A stretch of 64,000 nucleotides of DNA from Pseudomonadota bacterium (GCA_027592275.1 JAQCKF010000001.1:124001-188000), one strand, 5' to 3'; positions 38,885-49,685 are shown, numbered from the stretch's first letter. Translations and numbers: made by a program. The notes: a model not told the origin generated them from the letters alone.

Positions 38885-39286
38885 ATGTTACACGCAATGT
38901 TTATGTTGGTCATTCTAACTACGGTAATTATGGTGCTCACGGCTCGTGTGAGAATTGGGTCGGTAAAAAGCGGAGAGGTGCCGCAGAACTACTACAGCTT
39001 AATGCAGGGGCACGATATTCCCGATTTCGTCGCTAAGACGACACGTAATTTCAATAACCTTTTCGAAGTTCCGACACTGTTCTATGCCGGTGGTGCCGCG
39101 TATCTGGCGTTGGATCAGACAGGGCAGCTACCCGTAATCAGTGCGTGGGTATTCGTCGCTGCGCGAGTGCTGCACAGTATAATTCATCTAAGCTATAACA
39201 ATGTGCTGCACAGGCTGGTTATTTTCGCCATTGGTAATCTTTCTGTTCTTGTTATGTGGTTGGGTATAGTTAACGCTGCTGGGTAG
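38885..39286 (+). CDS. MAPEG family membrane protein
   Basis: NLFEVPTLFYAGGAAYLALDQ, VFVAARVLHSIIHLSYNNVLHRLVIF; ATG at 38885. Confidence 0.85.
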   Translation: MLHAMFMLVILTTVIMVLTARVRIGSVKSGEVPQNYYSLMQGHDIPDFVAKTTRNFNNLFEVPTLFYAGGAAYLALDQTGQLPVISAWVFVAARVLHSIIHLSYNNVLHRLVIFAIGNLSVLVMWLGIVNAAG

Positions 39287-39355
39287 TATTTGTGGTACGA
39301 CTTAATATAATGGAAATTGCGACGAATCGATATTGAGAGCAGATAGGGAGAGAAA

Positions 39356-39670
39356 ATGTCTGAAGTAGAAGTATTTGTGATAGCTAACCTCATAGTTGAA
39401 GACGCGAGTGAATACCGAAAGTATGAGAAGGGATTCTTTCCCATATTGAAAAGATTTGGCGGTGAGTTTGTGACCTTCGATGATAACCATGAGAATTTCG
39501 AAGGGGATTCTCCACTCGAGGGTCGCGTCATTATCTTTAAGTTTCCCTCAGAGGAACTAGCCAAGCAGTGGTACAACGATGGCGAGTATCAAGCCCTTTC
39601 TGAATTTCGCCGTGCGGGTACGACGTTGAAGAGTATTACACTGGTTCATGGCTTGCCACCAAGGACTTAG
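39356..39670 (+). CDS. DUF1330 family protein
   Basis: EDASEYRKYEKGFFPILKRFGGEFVTFDD...GRVIIFKFPSEELAKQWYNDGEYQALSEFR. Confidence 0.85.
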   Translation: MSEVEVFVIANLIVEDASEYRKYEKGFFPILKRFGGEFVTFDDNHENFEGDSPLEGRVIIFKFPSEELAKQWYNDGEYQALSEFRRAGTTLKSITLVHGLPPRT

Positions 39671-39758
39671 TACTTCGAGTCATTCACCTAACAGCAATTT
39701 TCTTTTTTTGCTGGGTGTTTGTAATTCTAGGATAGATGTTTAACGGAGAATAGCAGTT

Positions 39759-40079
39759 ATGATTCGATCAACTACACCAACGTTGCAGGGCAAAGAAATC
39801 ACTGACTATTTGGGGGTTGTCGTGGGAGAGGCGATTCTTGGGGCTAACATTTTCAAGGATATATTCGGTGCCATACGCGATATCGTAGGTGGTCGTGCCG
39901 GCGCCTATGAAGAAGAGATGGGCCGTGCTCGGGACATCGCGTTTATGGAGTTGGAAGATGAAGCGAGGGTGTTGGGTGCCAATGCTATTGTTGGGATCGA
40001 CCTAGACTATGAGGTTATCGGTTCTAAAGGCGGCATGATGATGGTAAGTGTCAGCGGTACGGCGGTACGAATAAAATAG
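39759..40079 (+). CDS. YbjQ/UPF0145 family protein
   Basis: [30 protein letters not shown]...[15 protein letters not shown]-type pattern. Confidence 0.9.
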   Translation: MIRSTTPTLQGKEITDYLGVVVGEAILGANIFKDIFGAIRDIVGGRAGAYEEEMGRARDIAFMELEDEARVLGANAIVGIDLDYEVIGSKGGMMMVSVSGTAVRIK

Positions 40080-40090
40080 ATTGAATAAGT

Positions 40091-40109
40091 TGCGCCAGCT
40101 TTTGGCGCA
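40091..40109. terminator. Hairpin, possible terminator after the YbjQ-like gene
   Basis: TGCGCCA-GCTTT-TGGCGCA perfect 7-bp stem; no immediate T-tract. Confidence 0.45.
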
Positions 40110-40116
40110 CGACATT

Positions 40117-40142
40117 CTAAAAAGTCAGGGATGACTTTTTAG
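40117..40142. repeat. 11-bp perfect inverted repeat (CTAAAAAGTCA-GGGA-TGACTTTTTAG)
   Basis: Direct inspection of the sequence. Confidence 0.6.
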
Positions 40143-40226
40143 TAACGAATAGATAGTCGATTGGCGAGAAGTCAGATGCTGTCCTAGACTTAGGGGAAAC
40201 TTACTGGGCAGTTAAGGACAACGTCA

Positions 40227-41138
40227 GTGACCTATTCAGCATTCCAGCACAAGCACCTGGTTCTATGTGAATCGCTAGACCTATTTCTCGAGAAGTTACG
40301 TCCCAATGCGGCGCAAAGTTTTCAAACGCTGACACAATCGCTCTTTGAGAGGCCCACTCTCGAAGACGAAAATCAGATCGCCTTTGCTTTTCGGCAATCG
40401 AGCAATGCTGTCAATTCCGTCCTCGCTAAGAATAGGCTTCATAATTGTCGGCTCGAACAGAGAAGGAACAAAGTCGAGCGAGGCTCAGTCGTTCAGCGCT
40501 ACTGCCAAGGTTTTGAATTCCCGCAGCGTGAAGACTATCTAGATCTAATTAAAAAAGATGAACGCTCACGTATTGTCGCCTCGTTTCACTGTGGCGATTT
40601 CCTGTTCGGGTCCGCTAGCCTGTTTAGTCTCGATAGCAACAAGCGCAGGAAATATGTCTTAAGCCTTAATAGGAGTAGCCATGCCTGCTACGCGAATTTG
40701 GCTGCAGGCTTTGGCCACAAGGCGGTAGGCCCAGATTGCGAACTACTGCTTTGCGAAACCGATTCGTCTAAACTCTCCCAGATACTACGATCAGGCAACG
40801 CGTCAATACTGCTATTCTGCGATGTCCCGCCTGGGCTCAATGAAGCTATCGCAGTAAAATTTCTCAACCGCTACGCGTGGTTCTCAATCGGGCCTGCAAT
40901 TCTTGCGCTCGCAAACAGGGTGCCACTACTTCCCCTCATCAACTATTCAGCTGGGAATTCTAGCTACCTAAGGTTAGGTAATCAGATAGAACCTGACCTA
41001 TTGCCTTCAGAAACACTTCGAGAGGGAGCTAAGAGAATAACACAGAGCTTGGTATCGCTCTTCGAGTCTGCATTCATTGAGAGTCCTGAGCAATGGAGGT
41101 TCCTCTCTTTGCTGCCACGCTATTTCTCTAAACCGTGA
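40227..41138 (+). CDS. LpxL/HtrB-like acyltransferase homolog with altered active site
   Basis: RIVASFHCGDFLFGS in place of H-x4-D/E; LRSGNASILLFCDVPPG...FSIGPAILALANRVPLLPLI follows the LpxL fold pattern. Confidence 0.7.
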   Translation: MTYSAFQHKHLVLCESLDLFLEKLRPNAAQSFQTLTQSLFERPTLEDENQIAFAFRQSSNAVNSVLAKNRLHNCRLEQRRNKVERGSVVQRYCQGFEFPQREDYLDLIKKDERSRIVASFHCGDFLFGSASLFSLDSNKRRKYVLSLNRSSHACYANLAAGFGHKAVGPDCELLLCETDSSKLSQILRSGNASILLFCDVPPGLNEAIAVKFLNRYAWFSIGPAILALANRVPLLPLINYSAGNSSYLRLGNQIEPDLLPSETLREGAKRITQSLVSLFESAFIESPEQWRFLSLLPRYFSKP

Positions 41139-41215
41139 TCAGGGAAAAATTGCAGACGCTAGAAATCGGCGGGAAAAAATAATATTACAGATCGAGAATA
41201 GCGAAGAGTTCCAAC

Positions 41216-41464
41216 ATGAGTTTTCGGCTAAATGAATGCACTGATGCGAGTGTTATGCAGAGTCTACGCAAGCATTGCGATGGGTTGAGCTTCGATCGAA
41301 ATACGGTGCTGAGTGAGCTTAATCTGGATTCTCTGGATCTAATAGAGAGCCTCTTCGAGTTAGAAAATTGCAATGGGAAGACATTAAGTAATGCTGAATT
41401 AGCATCACTGGTTACAGTAGAGGACTTGGTAAACGTCTTTTGCTCATCTACTACACGGTCATGA
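41216..41464 (+). CDS. Acyl carrier protein-like small protein
   Basis: 82 aa; LSELNLDSLDLIESLFELE matches the DSL phosphopantetheine motif; C-terminal TVEDLVNVF helix. Confidence 0.75.
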   Translation: MSFRLNECTDASVMQSLRKHCDGLSFDRNTVLSELNLDSLDLIESLFELENCNGKTLSNAELASLVTVEDLVNVFCSSTTRS

Positions 41465-41480
41465 GAAGAGTCAAATTATT

Positions 41481-42737
41481 ATGCAGAATACAGACCGCTT
41501 GTTTCGTGAAAGAGCTATCGCTCACAAGGTGATGGGTCCACCATCTGTACCTGTGATTACGCTAACGAATTACATCAAGCTGCAGCTAGGGTTGTGCGTG
41601 GTCTTGCTGCTTGCCGCGACGTATCTGCTGACTAAGACAACCTACAAGGAAACGGTAGCAGCCCCTGGAGTATTAGAGCCTGTACATGATACTCAGAAAA
41701 TCGTTTCTCCTGTGGCGGCGAGAGTAGAAAAAATTCAAGTTAGTCAGGGCGAATCAGTTGAGAGGGGCGACATACTCGCGTCGCTTTCTACCGGATTCTA
41801 TAACGGACGGGGAGATTCCGCTGTTCAAGAAAACATACAGCAATTGCGCACCGCTAGAGAGTTGCTGATTGAGAAATTCGAGGTTCAGCAACGGTCACAA
41901 AAGCAATCTAGGCGTTGGAGTACTCTCGCGGTAGCGAATGTTCTTAGCAGTAAGCTAAGCCTTGAAAAGGAAGCAGGATTGCTGACAACCCAAACTCAGT
42001 TGAGTGATCGGAACCTGCAGGCGGTTTCGTCACTACTTCAATCGGGAAATAGTTCAACGCGAGAATTCGATCAACAGCAACAAGCTCATTTAGAGCTTCT
42101 CGGCCGCAGGCAGGCGCTTTTACAAAGATTGTTACAATATGATTATGAATTAAATTCTCTCAATAATGCAGAACAGCTAGCTGAGTTCGACTCCGAACAG
42201 GCAAGCCTGCAGATTCAAAGGGAGTTGCAGGTAATTGATCAGGAGATCACGAGTTTAAGCAATCAAGCGCTATTCATGGTGGTTGCCCAAGGGCCGGGTA
42301 TAGTAGCGGAATTGGGATTATCCAGCGGTAAGTCAGTTTTACCGAATCAGCCGCTATTTTTCATTAACCCGCAAAATGTGGAGCTGCAGGCTACACTCTA
42401 TGTACCTGCCGCAGCGCAGGCAAAATTAGTTATTGGTCAGTCTGTTTTGCTTCGATACGACGCATTCGATTTTAGGCTGTATGGTCGGTATGAGGCCACG
42501 GTGGTTGCCATTGGAAAGGCTAGGCTGGACCCGAGGGAAACCGTGTTGACGATTTTCGGCATCAACGAGCCTGTATTCAAGATAACAGCACAGCTGCATG
42601 AAACTGCGGTACAGGGAGATTCACTGTATCGGCTGCAGAGCGGGGCGACACTTATGGCAGATTTCGTTCTGTCAGAAATGTCGCTCTTGCAGTTTATCTT
42701 CAGGCCTATCCTTGGGCTGCAGGGTAAGGTGACATGA
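41481..42737 (+). CDS. HlyD-family membrane fusion/periplasmic adaptor protein
   Basis: N-terminal TM; VVSPVAARVEKIQVSQGESVERGDILASL biotinyl/lipoyl-like half-motif; coiled coil; GKSVLPNQPLFFINP. Confidence 0.9.
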   Translation: MQNTDRLFRERAIAHKVMGPPSVPVITLTNYIKLQLGLCVVLLLAATYLLTKTTYKETVAAPGVLEPVHDTQKIVSPVAARVEKIQVSQGESVERGDILASLSTGFYNGRGDSAVQENIQQLRTARELLIEKFEVQQRSQKQSRRWSTLAVANVLSSKLSLEKEAGLLTTQTQLSDRNLQAVSSLLQSGNSSTREFDQQQQAHLELLGRRQALLQRLLQYDYELNSLNNAEQLAEFDSEQASLQIQRELQVIDQEITSLSNQALFMVVAQGPGIVAELGLSSGKSVLPNQPLFFINPQNVELQATLYVPAAAQAKLVIGQSVLLRYDAFDFRLYGRYEATVVAIGKARLDPRETVLTIFGINEPVFKITAQLHETAVQGDSLYRLQSGATLMADFVLSEMSLLQFIFRPILGLQGKVT

Positions 42738-44839
42738 TCGATATTTTTCAGCCTCGCAATACTCTACCCATGATATTCCAGACAGAAATAGCCGAATGTG
42801 GTTTAGCCTGCCTGGCCATGGTTGCCAACTACTATGGCAAGTACTCAGATATACGTACTTTGCGAGAGACTCTGTGTATGCCCGCCGGCGGGGCATCTGT
42901 AAAACACCTACAGCAAGCTGGTCGGCAATTAGATCTTCAAGCCAGGCCCCTGAAACTCGATCTCAACGATATTGGCCTACTGGCGCTTCCCGTAATTCTG
43001 CATCGGGACACGGATCATTTCGTCGTGCTTAAGAAAATTACTAGAAAGTCATTCGTTATTCACGATCCTGCGATGGGTATACGAAAATATAGTCTAGCTG
43101 AGCTGGACCATCACTTCACAGGGATTGCAATCGAGCTGTCTCCAACTATTTCTTTTACTCGGGAAACGCGGGCAAAAGAGTATTCTTTGAAGGAGCTTTT
43201 TAAGGCAACTCCTAGCTTTCGTCAAGCCATTAGGCAAGTGTTCTTTCTCTCACTTTTACTGCAAATGCTGTCGCTCATCTTCCCGCTTTATCTGCAATTG
43301 GTAATTGATCAGGGGCTCAGTAAGGGTGACATGGATATTATATTCCTCGTCGCGTTGCTTTTTTCCTTAGTCATTCTAGCTAAGGGAGGTGTCGCCTATT
43401 TCAGAGGAGTGGTGCTACTACAGTTTTCCAGCCAACTCGGTTTCCAAATGGTAAGTAATACCTTTGCACATCTGCTTAGGTTGCCATTATCGTACTTTGA
43501 GAAAAGAGAGATGGGAGATATCGTTTCCCGATTTTCTTCGCTCGACAATATCAAACAATTGGTCACCCAAGAGATGATAACGGTAATAGTAGACGGTCTT
43601 TTTTCTCTCCTAACCTTTGCCCTGTTACTTCTCTACAGTCCAGCACTAGCATTCGTTGCCCTCTTTTTCGTGATTGCGTTGTCGCTTATTCGTCTTCTGG
43701 CTATTCCCAAAGAAAGGTCGTATAGACAGGAGGTGCTACAAACTGGTGCGAAACAACAGACAAGGTTTATGGAGAATATTCGATGTATAGCGGTTACTAA
43801 GAACTATGCAATAGAATCTGAGCGCTTGTCAGAGTGGCAGAACCACTATGCCTATTTCATTAACTCGAGCTATAGACTTGGACACCTCCAACTCAGCCTA
43901 AGTACTTTGCACAGCCTTTTGTTTGGCATAGATCATGTTACGACGATCTACATAGGATCAGCCGCAATATTCAGCCGCGAATTATCCATAGGACAATTGA
44001 TGAGTTTTATTTTTCTGAAGCAAAATTTCTCCGGATCAGTGGCGGCAATGCTTCCTAAACTAGCAGAGATTAGACTCTTAAGATTAGAACTTGATCGGGT
44101 GTCGGATATTATCTTTGAAGAACCGGAACACAGTTCTCCAGATACTAGCCTTCTGCGGCTTGGGATTTCAGGGGCTATCGAGGTGAAGGATCTTGGCTTT
44201 AGTTATTCTCCGGCGCAGCCTGAATTGTTTCGGAACCTTAGCTTTAGCATCGCGGCAGGCGAATTCTTCGTGATCTCGGGTCATTCGGGATGTGGTAAAT
44301 CGACACTATTGAAATTATTGCTTTGTTTGGACTCGCCTTCAGGAGGGACGGTTCGTGTTGATGGCCATGCGATCGCTGAGCTGGGAGTTAGTCAGTACAG
44401 GGCGCAAGTGGCGGCGGTACTTCACGGAGACGGCCTGTTGTCCGGTTCCCTCGCCTACAATATTCATCTGGAGATGGAGCCGTTAAATGTAGAGCGACTA
44501 GAAATGGCGTGCCGAAGAAGTTGTATCTTTGATGACATACGCCAATTGCCGATGGGGTTTAACACACAGGTAGGCGAGATGGGAGTGGCCCTCTCTGCGG
44601 GTCAGGTTCAACGGATTCTGCTTGCAAGGGCACTTTATCGACATCCGAAGGTACTCGTATTGGATGAAGCGCTGTCCCACTTAAGTACTAATGTTGCGCG
44701 TCAGATCATTTCAGGTATTCGCAATTCTAAGACCACTCTTATTCTAGTAACACATAACCCCGATCTGGTTGATCTCGCAGACTGTTCTCTAGAATTAGGA
44801 GCAGAGAATCTGGAGCAAGAAGTGGCTGGGGATGAATGA
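42734..44839 (+). CDS. C39 peptidase-containing ABC exporter
   Basis: C39 motifs AECGLACLAM (Cys), DHFVVL (His), HDPA (Asp); ABC Walker A SGHSGCGKST, LSAGQ signature, VLVLDEALSHL. Confidence 0.93.
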   Translation: MIDIFQPRNTLPMIFQTEIAECGLACLAMVANYYGKYSDIRTLRETLCMPAGGASVKHLQQAGRQLDLQARPLKLDLNDIGLLALPVILHRDTDHFVVLKKITRKSFVIHDPAMGIRKYSLAELDHHFTGIAIELSPTISFTRETRAKEYSLKELFKATPSFRQAIRQVFFLSLLLQMLSLIFPLYLQLVIDQGLSKGDMDIIFLVALLFSLVILAKGGVAYFRGVVLLQFSSQLGFQMVSNTFAHLLRLPLSYFEKREMGDIVSRFSSLDNIKQLVTQEMITVIVDGLFSLLTFALLLLYSPALAFVALFFVIALSLIRLLAIPKERSYRQEVLQTGAKQQTRFMENIRCIAVTKNYAIESERLSEWQNHYAYFINSSYRLGHLQLSLSTLHSLLFGIDHVTTIYIGSAAIFSRELSIGQLMSFIFLKQNFSGSVAAMLPKLAEIRLLRLELDRVSDIIFEEPEHSSPDTSLLRLGISGAIEVKDLGFSYSPAQPELFRNLSFSIAAGEFFVISGHSGCGKSTLLKLLLCLDSPSGGTVRVDGHAIAELGVSQYRAQVAAVLHGDGLLSGSLAYNIHLEMEPLNVERLEMACRRSCIFDDIRQLPMGFNTQVGEMGVALSAGQVQRILLARALYRHPKVLVLDEALSHLSTNVARQIISGIRNSKTTLILVTHNPDLVDLADCSLELGAENLEQEVAGDE

Positions 44840-44896
44840 CTAGGCATATGAAGAAAGATATGTAGAAGCGACACTTGAAAGGAGAACAGTAGATAG

Positions 44897-45577
44897 ATGA
44901 CTACCAGATGTCTAATTTCAGGCGAACCCTATTTCGCTGTTATAAAAGAGAAAACCTTCGGCACTGGATTCTATGATGATGCTTGTAGAGAATTTTACCT
45001 CCGCCGCCTCCTGAACTGCCAGAACGCCTTCCGGGTGAGGTTGCATGCCTATCTTCTGATGGAGAAAGAAGTATTTCTGACATTTACGCCAATGACACCA
45101 TCTGGTTTCGACTCGTTCGTCAGGTTTCTCAATGCTAGCTATAGTAGGTACTACTCGATTCGCTTCGCCCGTAATATATCAGTATGGCAGAATGAACCGC
45201 TTGCTTGCCGAATTTCAGATAACGAGCTGGTACTCGATTGTCAAAAATATGTCGAACGTTATGTACTCGATTTTAGCAGCGAAGGTCACCCAGGGGAGTA
45301 CGGTTATTCCAGCTACTGTGCGAACGCTTTTACTCACAAGTCAGACTTCTTGACGCGCCATAGAGCAGTCCGCCAGTTCATAGGTGTGCAAGCCGATGGT
45401 TTGCAACGATATCGCAATTTTATCGCGAAGCCATTTCGTGAAGAGTATAGTCGCTACCTCCGAAGCCGGCTGCTCTGCGGGCAACCCCTATTACAGCAGA
45501 AATCTTCGTTAAGGCTTGAGAATAGTAGTACTTTGACCGATATAGAGAAAAACGGCACAATAGCCGCCACTGCATGA
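44897..45577 (+). CDS. Y1-transposase/RAYT-like protein lacking HUH histidines
   Basis: LHAYLLMEKEVFLTFTP in place of LHAYVLMPNHVHLLLTP; NASYSRYYSIRF...SVWQN...LDCQKYVERYVL. Confidence 0.7.
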   Translation: MTTRCLISGEPYFAVIKEKTFGTGFYDDACREFYLRRLLNCQNAFRVRLHAYLLMEKEVFLTFTPMTPSGFDSFVRFLNASYSRYYSIRFARNISVWQNEPLACRISDNELVLDCQKYVERYVLDFSSEGHPGEYGYSSYCANAFTHKSDFLTRHRAVRQFIGVQADGLQRYRNFIAKPFREEYSRYLRSRLLCGQPLLQQKSSLRLENSSTLTDIEKNGTIAATA

Positions 45578-45694
45578 CGGAATAGGGGTTGTTGAAAGGG
45601 TCTGATACAGTGGGATAGCCTTGGAGAAAAGGTGCCATGTTAACCGTAATCTGATTGTACTAATCTGCCATACCCTTCACTAGATAGAGCAAAG

Positions 45695-46672
45695 ATGCCA
45701 AAGTCTCAGAAATCAAACTTTTATCCTTTCTACGACCCCTATAGTGACAACGGTGGGATTGGATATGGTAGTAAGTTAGGTATTTCGTTTGGCTTTGGTG
45801 CCGGCTATGCACTGCTTCAATACTATTCCCTTCCGGATAAAATAATTTTCTTTAGAGAAAATTGCTGGATCCTTGCTCTGATAATTTCAACTTCTTCTTT
45901 CGCTCTCTACGTTGCCACAGATGTTTTTCGAAACAATCTTAACGCCATGCGTAAAATCGAAGGAAAGTATGCCGTCAGTTTAAAGGTTGTTGACGAGTGG
46001 ATGAGTGACAAATGGCTGCTGCTTGCGGGCTTTGCATTCGGCGCGGCCAATACTACTGTAGGACATCTTCTAGGCGTTCCATCAGTTTTTTTCGAATCAA
46101 CCTCTTCCTTGGTGATGGCCTATTTTGGATTTTTCCTAGCCGGGTTTGCCAGCGGCATGGGTCTGCTAGCGATCACTGCAGTGATAGTTCTCTATTTGAA
46201 ATTCGCTCCTAGTCTTCAGTACACATTGGACCCTAACGATCCTGATGGCAGCGGCGGCATTAAGAAGCTTGGAGATTCACTCTGGTTCTTCAGCGGTCTA
46301 ATTGGAGCGGTTGGAGTTTTAGTCAGCATACATATGTTCGGTGTATCCTGGACCTTCATGCACAAGCCGTATGTTCAATTCGTTTTTCTATTTTGGGTCT
46401 CTCTGCCTTATATTCTTGCGGTATCTATCGTGTTGATTCCTGGTTTGGCTGTAAGGCGTCAAGTTTCCAATTTTAAGTCTTATAAATCTGACCAGCTTAA
46501 ACAGGGAAAGGTGAAGCTGTATTCGAGCTACAAGCAGTTCGAATCTAAAGATGATGAAGAAATCATTTCGGAAAAAAAGGAGCTGGGGGAGAAATTAGAA
46601 CGAATTCAGAACGAACTAGAAACACTCAAGAGGATGCGCAATTCGCATATCGATGGAAAGAACTCGGACTAG
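45695..46672 (+). CDS. Polytopic membrane protein with C-terminal coiled coil, unknown function
   Basis: Several TM segments; C-terminal KKELGEKLERIQNELETLKRMR. Confidence 0.65.
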   Translation: MPKSQKSNFYPFYDPYSDNGGIGYGSKLGISFGFGAGYALLQYYSLPDKIIFFRENCWILALIISTSSFALYVATDVFRNNLNAMRKIEGKYAVSLKVVDEWMSDKWLLLAGFAFGAANTTVGHLLGVPSVFFESTSSLVMAYFGFFLAGFASGMGLLAITAVIVLYLKFAPSLQYTLDPNDPDGSGGIKKLGDSLWFFSGLIGAVGVLVSIHMFGVSWTFMHKPYVQFVFLFWVSLPYILAVSIVLIPGLAVRRQVSNFKSYKSDQLKQGKVKLYSSYKQFESKDDEEIISEKKELGEKLERIQNELETLKRMRNSHIDGKNSD

Positions 46673-46700
46673 TCGAGTTCCTCCACCTCATTACTGCTGC

Positions 46701-49685
46701 TTATTCATAGCTTTCGATGCTTGGGCAAGCGCAGAATAAATTCCTATCCCCATACACGTTATCAATGCGATTTACACTCGGCCAGTACTTATTCGAAGCA
46801 GCTACGCCTTCCGGCTGACTAGGATAGGCTCCTTGCATTTTACTGTAAGGCCTGTCCCAACTGTCATCCATCATGTCGGCGAGAGTGTGAGGCGCATTCT
46901 TTAACGGGTTATTCTCGGCATCGATATTGCCCGATTCGACATCCGCGATTTCTTTGCGAATCAGGATCAGTGCGTCGATGAATCTATCTATTTCCGCCTT
47001 CGACTCACTTTCGGTTGGCTCAATCATCAGCGTACCAGCTACGGGAAAAGACATAGTGGGTGCATGGAAACCGAAATCCATAAGCCGCTTAGAGACATCC
47101 TCTTCGCTGATACCCGAGCTGAGTTTCAGTGGCCGTAGATCGATAATACACTCATGCGCCACCATGCCGTTGCGGCCGGTATAAAGTACCGGGTAGTGTT
47201 CTGCTAATCTGACAGCGATATAATTCGCGCTTAGAATTGCGACCTGAGTCGCCTTCAGTAAGCCCTCGGCGCCCATCATGGCGATGTACATCCAGGAAAT
47301 TGGTAATATTCCGGAGCTACCCCAAGGAGCGGCAGAGACCGCGCTATTATTGGCCTCCGGGCCATCTAGTTTAATCAGGGAATGGTTCGCCACGTGCGGA
47401 GCGAGGTGCTTCTTCACTCCAATTGGCCCCATGCCTGGGCCGCCGCCGCCATGTGGTATACAGAATGTTTTGTGCAAGTTTACGTGAGAGACATCAGCTC
47501 CAATATCCGCGGGCTTTGCTACTCCAACCTGCGCATTGAGATTGGCACCGTCCATATATACCTGTCCACCATGACCATGAACGATCTGGCAGATTTCTTT
47601 CACGGCTTCCTCATACACACCGTGAGTGGAAGGGTAGGTAATCATAAGTGCAGCGAGACAATCAGTATTCGCTTCAGCTTTGCTGCGCAGATCTTCAACA
47701 TCGATATTGCCATTATCGTCGCAGGCTACGAGTACAACCTTCATGCCAATCATCTGTGCACTGGCAGGATTCGTGCCGTGGGCCGAGCTTGGTATTAGGC
47801 AGACATCACGAGCACTCTCACCGATGCTCGCAAGGTACTTCTTGATGGCTAGCAGACCAGCGTATTCACCCTGAGCGCCGGAATTCGGTTGCATACTTAC
47901 CGCATCGAAACCGGTAATTACCTCTAGCATCTTTTCGAGGCCGGTGATCATCTGTTGGTAGCCTTTCATCTGTTCTACCGGTGTGAACGGATGCGGCTTT
48001 GCAAACTCGGGCCAACTAATTGGAGCCATCTCTGCTGCGGCGTTAAGTTTCATCGTGCATGAGCCCAATGCGATCATCGAACGGGTAAGCGAAATATCTT
48101 TGTCTTCGAGTTTCTTCAAATAACGCATCATCTCAGTTTCACTGTGATAGTTATTGAAGTTGGGGTGTTGCAAGTATTCGCTGCGACGAACCAGGTTGTC
48201 TGGGATAACTGCTGCCTTTTCGCCACTTACGATCTGCGCATCAATGTCGGCTGCCGAAAGTTTCTGTGCGGCATCACCTAGAACTACCTGCCAAATATTT
48301 TCAACATCTTTGCTGGAGGAGCATTCGTCCAGACTTATGCCGATTGATTTGTCTTGCTCGGCTCTATCGATACGTAAGTTAATATTGCTCACCTTCGCGC
48401 GATCCAAAATAGCACCCAAGTCATCAGCGTCTACTTTCAACGTAAGAGTGTCGAAGAAATTTCCATTAACTATTTCAATGCCGGCGTTGTGTAATCCTGC
48501 TGCCATTATAGAAGTCAGTCGGTGAATTCGCTGAGCAATGTTCTTGAGACCTTTAGGTCCATGGTACATGGCATACAGGGCAGAAATATTTGCTAACAAT
48601 ACTTGTGCAGTACAAATATTGCTGTTCGCTTTCTCGCGACGAATATGCTGCTCGCGAGTCTGCAGCGCCATACGGAATGCTTGGCGCCCGCGCTTGTCAA
48701 TGGAGACGCCGATGATGCGACCGGGTACGGCACGCTTGTAGTCTTCTTTAGTAGCGAAGTAGGCGGCATGTGGGCCGCCGTATCCCATGGGTACGCCGAA
48801 GCGCTGTGCAGTGCCAGTAACGACATCGGCGCCCATCTCGCCCGGAGGCTTTAATAGAGTCAGGCTCATCAGGTCTGCTGCGACTACCGCGATAGCTTGG
48901 TGTTCATGCAGTTGGCTAATGATATCAGTGAGATCCCGGACTTCGCCGGTCACCGCGGGGTATTGAAAAATAGCACCAAACAGATCGGACAGCTCGGCGT
49001 CGACGATATCACCGATGACTAGCTCGAAGCCGAAGCACTCTGCTCGAGTCTTTATGACATCTATGGTCTGCGGGAAACAGTGTTGGTCAACGAAGAACTT
49101 ATTCGCTTTTCTGTTCTTGCACACGCGTTTCGCAAGAGACATCGCCTCCGCAGCGGCAGTAGCCTCATCAAGCAACGAAGCGTTTGCCAGATCCATTGCG
49201 GTCAGGTCCAGAGTCATCTGTTGGAAATTGAGCAGACACTCTAAACGGCCCTGTGAAATCTCAGGCTGATAGGGCGTGTATGCCGTGTACCACCCAGGGT
49301 TTTCCAACACGTTGCGCAAGATTACATTTGGAGTAAAGGTGTCGTAGTAGCCTAGCCCTATAAATGATTTCGCCGTACTGTTTTGTTCAGCGATTGCTTT
49401 TAGTTTTGCTAATGCCGCATTTTCAGTCAGCGGGTCATCCAATTCCAGGGCGCTTTTCAGGAGAATCGCTTCGGGAACAGTATTGGCGATAAGCTCATCT
49501 AGCGATTTTAAATTTAGTGCTTGCAGCATTTGCTCTATCTGAATTTTGTTTGGGCCGATGTGTCGATCGATAAATTCGCCGTTGTACTGTAGAGCCTCGA
49601 GAGACACAGCGGAGTCATTTTGTGCGGAATCGTTCTTGGTCGGCGAATTGGATTGCGTTTGCATTGCTGTCCTGTCAGAAAACAT
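46701..49685 (-). CDS. gcvP: Glycine dehydrogenase (decarboxylating), P-protein
   Basis: [57 protein letters not shown]. Confidence 0.98.
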   Translation of the reverse strand: MFSDRTAMQTQSNSPTKNDSAQNDSAVSLEALQYNGEFIDRHIGPNKIQIEQMLQALNLKSLDELIANTVPEAILLKSALELDDPLTENAALAKLKAIAEQNSTAKSFIGLGYYDTFTPNVILRNVLENPGWYTAYTPYQPEISQGRLECLLNFQQMTLDLTAMDLANASLLDEATAAAEAMSLAKRVCKNRKANKFFVDQHCFPQTIDVIKTRAECFGFELVIGDIVDAELSDLFGAIFQYPAVTGEVRDLTDIISQLHEHQAIAVVAADLMSLTLLKPPGEMGADVVTGTAQRFGVPMGYGGPHAAYFATKEDYKRAVPGRIIGVSIDKRGRQAFRMALQTREQHIRREKANSNICTAQVLLANISALYAMYHGPKGLKNIAQRIHRLTSIMAAGLHNAGIEIVNGNFFDTLTLKVDADDLGAILDRAKVSNINLRIDRAEQDKSIGISLDECSSSKDVENIWQVVLGDAAQKLSAADIDAQIVSGEKAAVIPDNLVRRSEYLQHPNFNNYHSETEMMRYLKKLEDKDISLTRSMIALGSCTMKLNAAAEMAPISWPEFAKPHPFTPVEQMKGYQQMITGLEKMLEVITGFDAVSMQPNSGAQGEYAGLLAIKKYLASIGESARDVCLIPSSAHGTNPASAQMIGMKVVLVACDDNGNIDVEDLRSKAEANTDCLAALMITYPSTHGVYEEAVKEICQIVHGHGGQVYMDGANLNAQVGVAKPADIGADVSHVNLHKTFCIPHGGGGPGMGPIGVKKHLAPHVANHSLIKLDGPEANNSAVSAAPWGSSGILPISWMYIAMMGAEGLLKATQVAILSANYIAVRLAEHYPVLYTGRNGMVAHECIIDLRPLKLSSGISEEDVSKRLMDFGFHAPTMSFPVAGTLMIEPTESESKAEIDRFIDALILIRKEIADVESGNIDAENNPLKNAPHTLADMMDDSWDRPYSKMQGAYPSQPEGVAASNKYWPSVNRIDNVYGDRNLFCACPSIESYE

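Noticed and set aside
44897-45577. Active mobile element
   Set aside because: HUH histidines absent and no flanking terminal hairpins or target-site repeats evident.
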